Shown here in pieces: positions 1 through 13,985 of a stretch of DNA of 64,000 bases. The notes under the pieces were generated by a model. The model was not told where the DNA came from. It made no database searches and saw nothing but the letters and a program-made list of their open reading frames with translations. A program made the position numbers and the translations under genes. Numbering within the stretch: position 1 is the stretch's first letter; each line of letters begins with the position of its first letter. Location of the stretch: NCBI GenBank assembly GCA_003342895.1, contig PTFA01000085.1, positions 1,950,897 through 2,014,896 of the forward strand, given 5' to 3'. This DNA comes from Casuarius casuarius. Taxonomy: Eukaryota > Chordata > Aves > Casuariiformes > Casuariidae.

Positions 1-2080
1 TGTATTCTGGAGAGCTCTGGCCCAGTTGCTGATGGCAGGGGGCTAATTTGGAGATGGGAATATGGTGTTTTNGGGTCAGGAAGTGCTTCACTTCGGGTCC
101 TAGTCAACCAAATTTACTCTGGGTGCTTTTTAGTGGATCTGGTTTTGATCTAGATTTCTAATGTCCTAGGAGCTTGCCTGGAGTGACAGCTTCCATTGAC
201 AGAAGACATCCATGGGCCTCAAGTGGCTGCTTATGATCTCATTTTGGACTCCTGAGCTGCACATGCTAGTTGCATTAGCAGCTGCTGTTTGTATAAACAG
301 TTTTGGGGTTGGCTGTGTTTTTTATTTGCGCCATTACAGATAACTGAGTTAGTAGCAGCCTAAAGCAATCTTCAAGTGCAAACTGTTTCTTTATCTCTTC
401 ATCTTACCAGGATGTACTTTTAGAAATCATTTCCAAGTGATGAAAGCTTGAGCTTCATGCCTGTGTCCTGTTAGAGAAATGTGTAGAGGTGTAAAAGATA
501 TTTAATACAGAGATAGGGAACACTTGCATAGCTTGCATAGTAGAAATCAATGTGGAGGCTTCCTGAAATTTTAGCTCTTCTACTTCAAAGGGATATGAAA
601 GTGCAGATAAAACAAATGATGTAGTAGTGTGCCCCCTAATTATTAGGGGTAGTCTGATTGCCAGTAGTAGGTAACTTGACCTGCAAAGGCCGTTTTTGTA
701 GGGAGAAAATATAAGGATGGGAAAACGGTTCACCACTTAATTTCTAAACTTTAGGTTCTTTTAATGTGACGAGGGAAGTGCCTTCAATTCATGACTCTAA
801 CTAGCCACAACAATACAAACAATGTTTGTTAAGATGTCATACTGTTAGTTACGGAGCTATGATGGTAAATATTCAGAGAAAGCTGTAATTTGCTTTCTAG
901 GCTTCCGGGTTAGCACTGTATTGGTCTGGGCAGCCTACTACACGTGTGGTCTGTTAGCAGATAGCTTTCACTGGCATAGTTTGTAGGCCAATTGTGAGAC
1001 TACTTTGATATTGCTTTGAAGATCTCTTGATTAAATGGTCTTTCAGTGGAATAACTATCTAGTTTTTGAGGAGAAAGTCTTATCTCTATTTTTTCAGTCT
1101 AAAGATGAGGCCTGTTGTATTGATTTATTTTCTCTAAAGGAATTGTTTGTGGGTGTGTGCTTGTTTTCTGGAGCTCAAGAATGCAATAGAGGAATATAGC
1201 AGTTTGGAGTCGTTAGGTGAATATGGGCACCTCTGTGGAATTTGTTAGTAGCTTGCTCTATCTCAAGATAAACTAAGTTCCTCCAGCACTACAAAATCCA
1301 GTGCTGTATTCTTGTGTATTATAAAATTGACTAAATATTTGTGAATCATGCTACAATATGACTGTGCAAAGTTTTCCTTTTTATAGTATCAGGATGCCCT
1401 TGATTTAAAAAAAAGCTTAGTGGTGGAGTTGCTAGTGTATTTCATGGTGTGCTCTAGTTGCTTTTATCTCCTCTTTCACCACGAGGTTTCTTTCTTCTAN
1501 CTGTAACACCTATGAAGTCCTTGACTGTGAGCCGTTTGTTGTGAGTAGCAGATGGCCTAAGGTTTCCAGATTCTAATACAGGTCTGTAGCCACTACTGTA
1601 AAGTAGAAACACAAAATCCTTCCCTGAGAAGAGCCACTCTAAAGGAAAAATTAAAGGGTGTGCTGAAGTAACTGAAAGGCTGGGGTTGCAGCTGGGGGCT
1701 GTGCGCCAGGGAGTCCTGGGGCAGCGTTTGCAGAGCTCGCAGTGGCTGGCCCCAGCGGAGCTGCAGGCCCTGTGCTGGAGCTGCTTCTGGCAAGTTGTGG
1801 AAAGGCTGGTTTCCGAGCCGCTCNCTGGGTGCTCTCTGCCTTTCCTTTGCATTTTAAGGAAGACTTTCCAGAGTCCTGTCACTTTTCCTAGCTGCTCATG
1901 AGTTTTAAAGCTGAATTTATCTCAGGTAAAATTCCTGGTGTTAGAAACTTCTAGACTCGACTGCATTGAAAATATTGGATGTGCTGTCCCTGTGCAATGG
2001 AGAGTAGCGCAAGGACTTCCAAACTAAAGCTGTTACAAACTTGGTAGGAAGGGCTTGTNTGTATATTTGCATGTCTTTTA

Positions 2081-2235
2081 AAAATACATACATACATATA
2101 TATATATATATAAAAAATTATAAAATGAATATATAATGTATAAAATGTATATAAATGTGTGTACATGAATATGCGTATATATGCACATGTGTATGTGTGC
2201 ATGTGCACACAGACGTATAAAAGTATGTATATAAA
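2081..2235. repeat. CATA/TA/TG microsatellite-like AT-rich tract
   Basis: A (CATA)n then (TA)n core at 2087-2111 is followed by degenerate TATA, TGTG and GTAT steps to about 2235. The minus-strand frames rich in Tyr, Thr and His here are by-products of this repeat. Confidence 0.85.
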
Positions 2236-3019
2236 CTTGGCCCAGAGCTGACTAATGTCCACATGCCAGCGTAGTTGCATGTCCTTTGATAACTGGCTTT
2301 CCATCGGAGGGGATCTCGGACCTGTTCCATTTGCCTGAAAGTTGTCTTGAATGCACACGGAGCTGAACAATGTGATGCTGCTGAGGTCTGGCAAAGTAAC
2401 AAAACTTGTGGGGGGAATGTTGAGTTCGCTTTGAGCTTGGATCATTCTAGTTTGAGTTCAGAATTGTTTCTCTNTACAAACATTATCAATTTATATACTA
2501 ACATGAACTTTGGGCATTTAGTATGTTTGTGACTTTGGTATACTTCTTACCATCAGGGTAGTTAATGTGTTGCTTAAGTTAAATATTTATTATTAGATCT
2601 TAAATAAGGAGACTTTAAAAACCACTGTTCTTTAAGAAGAACCTTTTAAATCTGGTAAGCCAATGAAGACAATATAATAATCAAAATCCAAGTTTTGCAT
2701 TTACTGAGAGTGGTTTTCCAATGCTTTGGTTGGATTTTCTGCACCATTAGTCCACTAACCCTTTGGATGCAAATATAGAGCAGCCCAGCTTTCAAAGAAT
2801 GTACTTGGAAAGCTGGCAAACTTCCCTTTAGTGATGCCAAAAGAGTAAATTGTATGCTTTCTTTGCTACTGTATAAATGGACTGTAGTTCTGTTCGGAAT
2901 AAACTGAGCAGGTGAACTTTATGCTAAATACAGGTAACTTGAATTAGACCATTAGAACGGTGGGCATCCTGCCTTGGTAACATACTGTGAAAAAAGTGAT
3001 CTCGACTCAAGTTGTGGGG

Positions 3020-3050
3020 TTTTTTTGTTTTTGTTTTTTTGTTTTCTTTT
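3020..3050. repeat. T-rich low-complexity tract
   Basis: Runs of T interrupted by single G (TTTTTTTG-type). No poly(A)-tailed retrocopy is seen on the other strand next to it. Confidence 0.8.
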
Positions 3051-3441
3051 ATATCTCCATTAAAAGGTGATAATTTTACCAATTTCTTGCATATTCAGCT
3101 CATACACCAGCCCTGGAGACAAAATCTAAACTCTTGAAACTAGTATACATATTGTAGCTAACTTTATTTGCAGGTATTGGCCAAAATTAATGAATTTCAT
3201 GTCATTGAGATGGAAGTGCTCACCCTGCAGTCTACACGTTTACAGNCAACACTGTAACTTCATGATAAGCTTCTGGTATCACTTGATAAAATGACAGTGA
3301 CATACTTAAATATATCGGTAAAGCAATAGACTTTTCAGTCAGCTTACCTGTCAGTAGTTGGAATCAGGCACTCCTGTTACCTTTCCTGCAAGGATATCTG
3401 AGGGCTGCACAGTTTGTCCAATAACTAGCAGTAGCACTGCC

Positions 3442-3488
3442 AGCAATAGCAGCAGCTCATAATTCTATTGCTAACAATAGCAGCAGCT
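3442..3488. repeat. Short direct repeat with CAG-type core and internal hairpin
   Basis: agcaatagcagcagct at 3442-3457 recurs as aacaatagcagcagct at 3473-3488. Between them CTATTG (3465-3470) pairs with CAATAG (3475-3480) across a four-base loop. The unit is made of GCA triplets but is too short to be an expandable repeat. Confidence 0.7.
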
Positions 3489-6400
3489 AACAGCAGTGTC
3501 TGCTGGCCATGCATGCAGAAAGGTTAAGCCTACTGGCTATCAGTGCTGGGGGAAGAATGACAGACAAAAGCTTTTAAGCTATTTAGAGTTTGAATCAAGT
3601 CCTGTTTCTGATCTCTGCCCTGAAACTGCGTTAATACGTGCATCGCTGGTAGCTGGAGTCTCGCAAAAGGGTCTAGATAATTCTTTCTACATTTCACCCT
3701 TAACATTGGAAAACAGGGCAGTCAGGAGATTGCTTTTGAATCTTGTGTGTTTTTCGGGGGGAGGGATTGCTTTTGGGGAGGAGGTTGGGTTTGTTTTTTA
3801 TTATGGGCATGAAAATTGCTTGAATAGCGCAAATGATCATCCTGAACTGCTAGCAATTGAAGAAATAATCCTCTTTATTCAGCCTATGATTGTTTTTTGA
3901 AGAATAGTTTTAACTTCAGTAATTTTCCAAGAAAAATTAAGAAGCCTTGTTGGCAGAAGTAAAGCTGTCTTGACCAAATGTGCTAGCCTTCTAGGTTTGG
4001 CAAAGTCTTGGTCAAACAAGTCAAGTTTGGTTGCTCCTGGCTGCATACTTGAATCCTGAGACTTCACATGGTTTTTCTGTGGCTTGACATTGTCGGTGTT
4101 GGTTTTCTCTTCACAGGATATTTTAATGCCTGGTTGAAATGTATAAAGCCACGTATTCCACCTCCAGTGGTAGTTAGATAAGGATGCAAAGGCTAAGAAT
4201 ATGGGGGGGGAAGATAGTAAATAGTGAATCATTTCTCCTCTAGTCTACCCAGTTGATGTCTAGAAGTTAGTGGTTTAGAGGCTGCAAATACAACTTTCAG
4301 TAACCTAAGCAGTGCTTTAAAGAAAGTACCCTGAAGAGTTCTCTATGTCAGTGATAGTTGTAAAGGCAAATTGCTATTGGCATAGTCAGCTACAATCATT
4401 TTAAAAACTGAAGATTTGCAGCTGCAAATGTAATGTAAGTTAATTGTGTAGCTAATGCTGGTAGACAATACGTTGTACAGCAGCAGCTTGGGAGAGGTTT
4501 AAAAAAAGTGTTTCATATGGCTTTGACTTTTGGTCAATCACTGCTCTGTAGTTTTGCAGGACTACTTAGTGTTCTGTGGTTTTCTGTGGTGCGTGCTCTC
4601 AAAGCAAAAAGGAGAAAAGGACGTTTGCATCCCTATGTCAATCAGTTCTTACTGCTTTGAATTTGTGGAGACTGCTGCAACCTATGATCTAGGACTGGAG
4701 TTGTTTTTCCATTTGCTTGAATAAAAAGAATTTCCCGCACAGGAAAACACACCCAAGACTGTGCTAACCTTTCTGTTCAGAGTATCAGCCCAGTAATGTT
4801 GTATAATACTTCATCCCTTGCTTTTTGCAATTTTATAAAATAGACGTGCCCAGCTAATTTTTGTCCTGTAACAATGAAATAGCACCTTCTGCTTGCTTTG
4901 GTTTTAAACATCTCTGTTGGAAATTGATGCTAATTGGCTGCATGATATGGTAAGAGACTGGCAAATGAGAAAGAAATGGGTTTTGGTCAAGTGACAGTGA
5001 CTAGAGGGGTCTAGACACTTATGACTTGAATATATCTTGTTAGTCTTGTAACAAGCTGCTCTGTTCTTTGCTTTGAACTCAATGACTTGTGCTTCACAAT
5101 GCCTTGGTATAAAGTAAATGTATTAAGAGAAGATACTATTGTGAATTTTTATGCTGCCACTCTTCCTTTCCCCAGATTGTATAGCTAGTACTAGATCGTG
5201 TTAGTCATGCATGTGGAGGCTACTTCCCAAGTAATTGGTAACCAATAACATGATAGACCTGGATATGTTTACTATGTGGTGACCCTACAGGATGTCAGTG
5301 TCTGATTCTACATCGCTATGTGATGTCAGTATGTCTGTCCCAACAGCTGCATATACTTGTTTTTGGCTTTGTTAGAAATGCTACAGCTCTCTTTTGCTTT
5401 GTAACAGAAAATGTTGATTCAGTGGAGATAGAAAAAACATAAAATGCAACTGAAGAAACTTTCCTTAAAAGAGGCGTAATCTGGCCAGGAGGCTGTGTTT
5501 AAAAAAGTAAGATGCCTCCAAGACACTTGGCTGTACTAATCTTACTAATATGCCCCTGTTCTTGTCTGAATTTGTCTTGCCTTGTACCTTACAGAAATCT
5601 GCTTGCTGAGAGGCAAAATGCTACGCTGAAGGATCTGAAAACCCGGTTGTTGGAGTGTGATCAAATGCACTTTTGCAGACTGAATTTGTTAGTTAACTCC
5701 TGACTCTTCACTGAAATGCAGTAAAAAGCTAGGTAAAGGCTCAGGTTTTGAGTCAGTTGTGTTGCTTTCCACAGGAACAGTCTAGAGCTCTGGAAATCAG
5801 TTACCAAGTCTCAGCAAGGAGCCGTTACTTCAGTCTGAGTGCCAGTAATTTCTTCAAATTCTTGAACTCAGTCCCTGAGCACATACCTTTTCTTTAGATT
5901 CATCTTAGCTGGTGTCAGTATTAATTGACAATCTGAAGATGGACAACAGATCTCTGAAAATGCACTGTTGCAAATAACATTAACTTCAGGACCAGTGAAA
6001 TCCAAAATCTGATGTGCTGTTGTGTTCTTTATGGGTCCTTTTCTCATACATACCTATTTTATCCAAGTATTTTGTCAGTGCATAACAAGAATTTCAAAAA
6101 GTCAACTTAGCGCAAAAAAAAAGGAAAGCGCACCTTCAGTAGTTTACATTTGTTGATGTCTTGGTGTTCTGGGTATTTTATATGAAATAAATCTGCAGGG
6201 CCTACATGGAAAATGAATGATAAAACTCTAATTTTGAAATTAGCTTTATAAAACTTTTACAAACTGAATCTGAATGGCCTTTGTAGTTGCTAATGTGAAG
6301 TACAATGTAAGAGACTTGTTTGAACCACATTGATTTAAGTGAATTTGGGCAGCATTCAAATGTACATTTCAAAGGATTACATAATCTGAGCTGCTAAGGA

Positions 6401-9400
6401 TTTGGTCTGTAGAAGCAGTGCATAGATTGGCAGGAATCTTCAAATTCTCTGTGTGTGCCTGTGTGTGCCAACAGAGCAGTATTCCATCTCTGAAGGCAGT
6501 GGTAACTAGTAGGCCAAACAGTGAATGTATTCAGGTGGTGACCTTAAAGCATTTTCTTCATATTAAAATCTAAGTGGCTGTACTTCTTTGTTATTGTTCT
6601 GGTGAAATAATAACTGACACTGTAATGCTACCTTTGTTTTAGAAATGTGCACTGTTCATTTTTTGTTTTTAGTGTTTGTTGTAAAGGAATAGGCTGGCCA
6701 TGTAAAATGCTCCCCCGCACAAATAATTATCTACTAACTTGATATGGCTTCAAACCCTNGTTGCAAGCCTGCTCAGCAACGAACGCAAGTGAATTGCTAG
6801 TATAAACAGCAGACTCCAGCGATGCTTTCTTCTGTTATCTTTGATTATTTTTTGTTTTTAAGTAACATGGGTTTGAAATCTTAGAGTAGTGGACATAGCC
6901 TGTGAATTGTTACATTTTCTGACATCTGTCTATCCTAATTATTGTGTGTTGTTCATGGTCAGTGTTCTTCTGCATACAGAAAAATGCTTTCAAGGTTGTA
7001 CCTGGAACTGTGATGGTAAGGATACTTTCGAAAATGCGTAGTCACTAGTGTGTTTGGGATGCATGTTGTGGTAGGCGATGCAGACAGCTTCCTAGGCTCA
7101 TGTCGCATGCTTGTGTCTTGCATTGTGAACCAAAACCTCAAGATTATTTTAAGACAAGACCTGGTTCTGGTGAGAGTTGCACTGCATATGGGGTTCAAAT
7201 CTACCATATGCATAGTGAACCTGCCTTAAAGTTTTTGTTACTAAATTTTCTTTAACTTTTTGAGAAGAAAAATAGAAATGACAGCCACTGTAATTGACAG
7301 CAGTCGTAATTGCCAAGGGCTCCGTTTTATTTATTTATTTAATAACTTCATTCTATGAACTCCTCTTTAACCCAACTGTGAGCTTAGGTTAACTGATATT
7401 TGGAGTGCATAGAGGTTAACTACATTTTCCTGAGGAGGAAAGCTTGATTGGATATGGGGAGCAGGGCCACTTTGTCTCATGGATTGAAACACCTTTCTTG
7501 GATGGGTAGCTTGAAGGGAAGTGTGAATCAACTGTAATGGACACTTATTGTAAAGTGTTTGAAGTCTGAGTAATTCATGACCTAATATTAAAGAAAAAGT
7601 AGGAGTTCCTTTGTTTTTTGATACAGTTGCTTATAGTTCAATTCCTGCTATTTCGTAAGGACAGTGAAAATTTTCTGTTGTTCACTTATTGCCGTAGAGC
7701 TGCTGAGGTTCAATGGCTTCAGCTGACCAGAGTTTGCGAAAGACTGAATAATGGATACTGTAGTGTATGTTAGCATAAACGGGTGATAAATCTGATTAAT
7801 TCTGACTTGAGTCCAAGTGCTTCTTTGGGTATTCTGTGTGTATGATATCACAGTGTCGGAAGAAAATAGCCCTAATGCTGAAGAATCTTTCTGATAGGAT
7901 GGAGTTGTTCACTGCTCAAGTGTGTCGGTTCCAGCAGAGGGTTGCTGCTCTTCCAAGGCAAGCTTCGTTGTCCTGTTCCCATGAGAAATATGCTTAACAC
8001 CTAGTCTGCAGTTTTTTAAATTGCTTCCAAACTGTATAGTTGGAAATAAAGGATCATTTTGGGGTAGATTCCAAATCGGGAAAGGACAGAAGTTACATCA
8101 GATTATCATAATACAAACTATAGAAACTGCCGCGCATTCATAGTTTGGAGATCTATTGTTTCATGGTGATTTAAAAAAAAAAAAGACAGGTGGTAATGAC
8201 ATGTTTTATCACACAATTGAAAATTATATATACCTATATATTTTTAAAGCCTATGTTCTGTGCTTATATCCAGAACCAGATGCTTTGTATTAAATGAAGA
8301 AGCACTGATGATTGCTGTGGTTAGTTCCTTGCACACGTTGCAAGTCTGGCATGGTTAATAGCAGTTGCTCTTTGCCAGCCTCTGGGTACTTCCCGTGGTC
8401 CTCGGAGGGTGAGTGTCAGTCACCTCGGGACTGAACAATAGGTGGATTTGACACGTGGCACCTTTCTAGAGCCCAGCTTCTCAGCCGGGCAGCAAAGCAT
8501 GACTGTCTGGTACTTCAGATCACTCCTGTGAATCACTCACTCACTTTCTGTCATCAAAGGAAAGGCATTGCAATTTAATGCCAGGATGACGTACTGTTCA
8601 GGGCAAATATGTTTCAGAGAACTTGCCAAGCGTGACTGAATGTATTTGCTGCAGCTTTTCCCATAATAATAATAAAATAAAGTAAGTTACCATTTAACTT
8701 CGGTAAACCTCCTCCCTCCCCTGCCCCCCCCCCAAAGGAATAATATAATACTTCATATTAAACACGATTTTCTATTTCTACTGGGCAACAAAATGAGAAC
8801 TTGCTTTTCTAATTCACGTAGTGTGCTGTCTGGAGTTCCTGTGACAGTTCTGAATAGAGCTGAAGAGTATAACTGTTCCTTTGTGGGAAACTTCCTGCTG
8901 CTCTTCAAGAGCCCTGAACTGGAGAAAAGCAGTGTTTACCTGACGAAAATTTCCGCTCCACCTTTATGTCCCTTCTGCCATACCGGGGAGAACAGCAGTT
9001 TTCCTTCTAAGGCCTTGACGGTCTCGAGTGATTACTGTTATAAACCTGTTTATACATGTTGATTTTTCTTAGTGCCAGTGAAGGTTCTCAAAAACAACAG
9101 GGGGAGAAAATGGTCCCTGGGGGTGTTGAGAGAGCTGGGTTTTGGCTGAGCAGTGTAGGGCTGAGCTGCCACCTTCTGTGAGATGCAAAAGAAAAAAGTC
9201 TAGTTTGAAATCCTCAGCTCACACTGGAGCAGTGTTTTCAGCAATTTCACACTTTAAAGGAATGATGTTTCATTCCAAGCCCAAGTAAAGAGATTGCATT
9301 TCAGAGTATCACTTGGGCTGAAGGATAGAATCAAATTTGCCTAGCTGCTGAAGGCCTTACTCCAGCAGGTGACTTCTGGCAATCTAGGAGTATCTGATAC

Positions 9401-12400
9401 ACCTGTAGAACATGTGGTATATGTTGTTAATTATAATTAAAAACGGAAGAGGTTTGTGCTGGTTGTTTTGAACAGTTAATGTGGTGAAAGACATGTATGT
9501 CGCGCAAAAAAAGCCAAAAACTAGAAGTGTTGGTTCGTTTGAATGGTTTCAGCGCATAGTAAGATACAGACTAAAATGGCATGTATTTCAGTCGCCTTTA
9601 CTAAGGGGCGTTCAAGAAGCTGAGGTCCTTTGTAATGTGCGCTTACTGCAGCAGGATGAAATGGCTTTGCATTGTTACAGTACCTGTTAACAGAAATTGG
9701 CTATGAAGACTGACCAATTTTAAGTGCTCATTTACAGCTTAATAGTGGCACTTGACTTCTGAAAAAGGAAACAAACAGTTACTGTGCTTGAAAAATTCAG
9801 TCCAGTAAATAAAAAGCCCCAAACTCAAGGTGGGGCTGGGAATAGAGTAGTTTGGTTTCCAACTCCTCTGGCCTGCTAATATTCTGGGATTAACTAGTCT
9901 TGCAGACATTGCTGGACACAACCTCACATTCTTGGAGACACAGATTGGTGGTTCCCTTTAATGGTTAGGAGTTAGGCGCCTGAGTATCTTCGAGCACTTC
10001 CCACTTAAGTCCTTGGCTGGCTGCTTTTCTTCATCGATAATTTTGGAGTGCCTGACCTATTTAGGAACCCAAAAAAGGATACAAATCATAATTTCATTCT
10101 TTCTGAGAGCTTCCATGCCTGTCCCAGGCTAGTCACCTAAGGTGAGTCAGTGTATTTTTCTGGAAAACTATATGCTTGCTTTCTGTATTTTTAAGCTTGC
10201 TTTTGCTCTTCAAATGCCAGCTTTGTGTTTATGTAAACTTCATCTCTTCCGTATGTCAAGACTGAAATGTTTCTCAGTGTTGACTCAAGAAAACTCAAGA
10301 AAGGAAAATTATAGAGAACACTTGTCATCTCCTTCTGTAATGCAATTAATTGTTACCATATTATACAAGGAATCAGTATGTAGGTTTGCAGTTTGTAATC
10401 TTTTTGAAAGAATAACTGTCACCTTTCTTCCTATGAATGCATTTGTCAGTCAAAAGCAGTTTATCATGTGAAAATTATGATGCTCAAAATGCGAGGAAAA
10501 ACCAGACTGGCCANTTGGCTAGAGAGCGGGGTAATCTATTTGCATGATAAACTACAGTTTCTCAAATCTCAAGTGTAAGTGATAGATTATGTGTGTCAGG
10601 GTGGGGTAGGGGAAGGGCAAGAAACGACGCTGCGTATTGACTTGTTTTGCTTTCTGAAATGGATTGCCCACTAGAAGAGTTCTCCCCTGACACTTCACAG
10701 AAAAAATGTTAGTTAAAATTGGATTTTTTTTTTATTCAAAGCTACGTACTGTACTTCATACCTTTTTAGAAAAATACTTAGAGCAGCCATTTTGGGATAT
10801 GCAGTGCTTGTTGGTCACTTTTTCTCCTTTGTAGCTTGCTTTTATTCTTCGTGAGGGGTAAGCATACCGACAAAACGTGTGGGTGTTTTGTGGTGTTTGG
10901 TCGTATGTAGTTTATTCAACTAAATGCAGAGTTGCTGGATTTTATGTGCAGTGTTCTTTTGTTTACTTTCTGCTGCCAGAATATCTTGCTGGTTTTAGAG
11001 TACTGCAACACCTAAAACTCAAAATCAGTAATTGAAATAAGGCTGCAGGCATAAATGAGGCTCAAGTCTCATAATTTAATAACTCTTCTGCCTATTAGCC
11101 AAGAAGAGTATAGTGATGGTTGTGGTATGATTGCTCAATGTTTCATGCTTAGTGTAGTTATGGTACCTTAGTGGAACATTTATATGCTGTAAAATATTTA
11201 AAGCTTTATCTTAATGGCTTTTGGTAATGAACTGTTATCCAAATTAAAACCTAATACAAACCAATTTAAAAACTCTTAAAATGAGAGCTTCTTCAAATAG
11301 TTGTGGGCTAAGGTTTGACAGCTCCTTGTTAGGCGCTGTGGATAATGTCTCTGTATGAGTATATGGAAGGGCAGGCCCCTTTCTCGGGGAGCGCGTGCGT
11401 GCTAGGCTCTTCCTGCGCTTGTCCTGGCGGGGCGTTCCAGTACACCGCGCTTCATCTCAGGAGGGTGCCCTGCTGGGTGCCACTGACTCTTGGTCATGCT
11501 GCCCTGTTACTTACACTAGTTGAACCAATCTGCTCTCAAGGAAAGGAAGCTGTAGGAGTAACTGCAGTTAAATCCATCTGTTTTCAGGTGTGCTGTGCTG
11601 TTCTGTAGTCATGAGTAGCGTACCTGTTCTGGGAAACTGTTTGCAAAGTTCTAATTGCAATGTACAGAGGTGGGATTGGTTACAGCAATATTCAGTGTGA
11701 TAAATGCCAGTTTGCTTTGACTGAAAAATCCTATGTTGATCCATAGCAAAAAAGCTCTACTGTTTGTTTTTGATGTCTGATAACTAAATTTGCATGACAG
11801 CTCAGTATTGTTGAGATGTCTGGCTGTTTCCAGTAAGCGTTCAGATTTTTAGTAGAACAGCCAACCTTGTTGCTGTAGTTTTCAAGTATGTTTTGGTAGT
11901 GTCTTATCACACCGTTCCTTCATTTGATTCAGATGCCTCCTGGTGATATTAAGCAGAATACACTCTTGGTCTTAAAACAGAACATGAAATGCCAGTGACT
12001 TGGTGTTTCCAGACAATCGGTTAAAATCTTAATTGACTTGAACTTGTAATACATGGTGGGTGTTTTCTTCTCTACATTTTGTAATCTTGTCATCAGAAGG
12101 CCCGATGGTGTTGTGCTAATGCTACATTTACCAGTAGAAGGTAATTCAACATTATCACATCAAATAGAATGGGAAGTTGAGGCCTAGAGGAGTGGTCACA
12201 ACCTTTGCCACAAGGTGAACCTTTGAATGGTTGTTCTTTAACATTTGTGTTTCCTTTTTTATGTAAAGAGGTCTATTGCCTTATCAAAAAAAAGTGGAAG
12301 TAATATAAAGCATTACATCAAAAAGGATGTAGAGTTAAATTTCACCATAATATTCTATTATATACGGACGTTCTATTTAAACTGTTTGCACCAGTCCACT

Positions 12401-13952
12401 CTGAAGCCATCTCTTCTCTGCTATAACTCTATTAGTTCTCATATTAGAATATAAGAACGTGTCTCTCCTGGTCAGTAACCCTTTTCTGGATGAAAATCCT
12501 TTCTGCTTTGCTTGCCAGGCTACCTGTTTGTTGTCCAGTGTTGACTAGAAATAAGACCTCTTACTCCCTTGCTAACACTGCAAAATCTTTAAGACTCATT
12601 GAATGCAGTGTGTCATATCTAAGCCTGTGGCAAACCTTCCCGCATCAATGTGCATAGGAGTGTGCGTGTTTCAGAACATCGCTTTGCAGAATGCATCTTC
12701 TCTGTTGTAATGATTACGGATTAGAGCAGTGTGGGAAGGGAGAAAGGAGGAAATACTTAGGAGGACAGGAGAAGGACTTCCTGGGAAGTTTTTTCATATG
12801 GGTAGCTGAAGCCCAGACTCAAGATGCAAAAGAATCGACAGAAACCTTGACAAGAAGTAGATTCTTGAGTTTTGAAGGCAAGTGGGAATCTGCTTTTGCA
12901 TATAACTTGGATTATATCAGGGCCCGTGGAATATGCTCTTGGTCATGTACTGGGAGTGGCTGCAGAGACCACATTCTCATGTCTTCTCCTTATATCTGTT
13001 TGGCTGAATTCAGCCTTACTTTATAGGGATGGGATGGGTAGCAAGGATTTGGCTCCTGAACATCATGCTTAATCTGTCTCTGACCTCACGCTACTGCCTG
13101 TTTCACATCCATTTAGTAGTATGTTAAAGACTGCAAGAGAGTAAAATAATACAGGACAGGTAAGTAGAGGAGATAAGAACTGGAAAGAAGAAGAAAAGCA
13201 AAGCAAGTCATGCCTGATAAAATGTTATCTAAATTAGTGCCAGCTTAGAATGGCCTTTCAGAAGCTTTATTGCATGCACAGAACATCAAGTTTTGAAGCA
13301 TGAAATGTACATTAGATAAGCTTTCCAATGTGCTGGAAGAAAATCCTGTTTTGCCATTTATAGTTCAGAAAAATTAAGCTGTTAACAGATTAATTTAGTA
13401 AAGAAGATGGAGTAGTATGGTGATGCATACTAACTGGGACTAAAACACAGGAATTCATGCTTTATCTAATAGACCATGTATTTTGATTTGCTTTTGTTTT
13501 TTATAGCAATGTTTGGCTAGCAACAATTATAAGTAAATAATAAAAAACCAATAGTGTAGTACAACCTACCCCAACTGAAGGGGAATTTGGTGTACAGAAA
13601 TATTTTCCACNTTCAAAAAACAGTACAAGAGGATGCTGGAATTGATCCATGTCATCTCAGTGAACCTACAGTCAAAATGCTGTTGTGTTTAGCTACATTA
13701 ACAGCAACAATTTTGAACATGGAATACTTGGGAAATAACTCTGAAGGACAAAACTGTAGTTTACTTCTAATTCACAATATTCAAAGTGTATGATTTTGTG
13801 AGAGTATTGAGAAAGCACATTCTAGCCACGTGCTTATTACTTTTGTTCAGTNTTCCCGTTGTAGAGATAACACCACTAGCAGTCGAAACAAAAACACTTT
13901 GTAGATATCTAACTGCAGCTAATTAAAAAAACCTGGGGGAGTTGTAGCTTTT

Positions 13953-13985
13953 AAAAAAAAAAAACAAAAAAAAACCCCAAAAAAC
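13953..13985. repeat. A-rich low-complexity tract
   Basis: A runs of 12 and 9 separated by a C, followed by CCCC and further A. No retrocopy body recognised upstream. Confidence 0.8.

Noticed and set aside
1686..1901. GC-rich patch with frames on both strands, considered as a promoter or exon
   Set aside because: CpG count is low and there is no adjoining donor/acceptor pair; the frames have no family resemblance.
1951..2445. 164-codon minus-strand frame rich in Tyr, Ile, Thr and His
   Set aside because: Much of it is the translation of the TA/TG microsatellite at 2081-2235.
7331..7350. Single cattctatga motif, considered as a CR1 3' tail
   Set aside because: Only one copy, and none of the preceding CR1 landmarks is present.
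9815..9838. AGCCCCA/TGGGGCT inverted repeat, terminator-like in appearance
   Set aside because: Bacterial-style terminators have no meaning here; a seven-base stem with a long loop in intronic vertebrate DNA is expected by chance.
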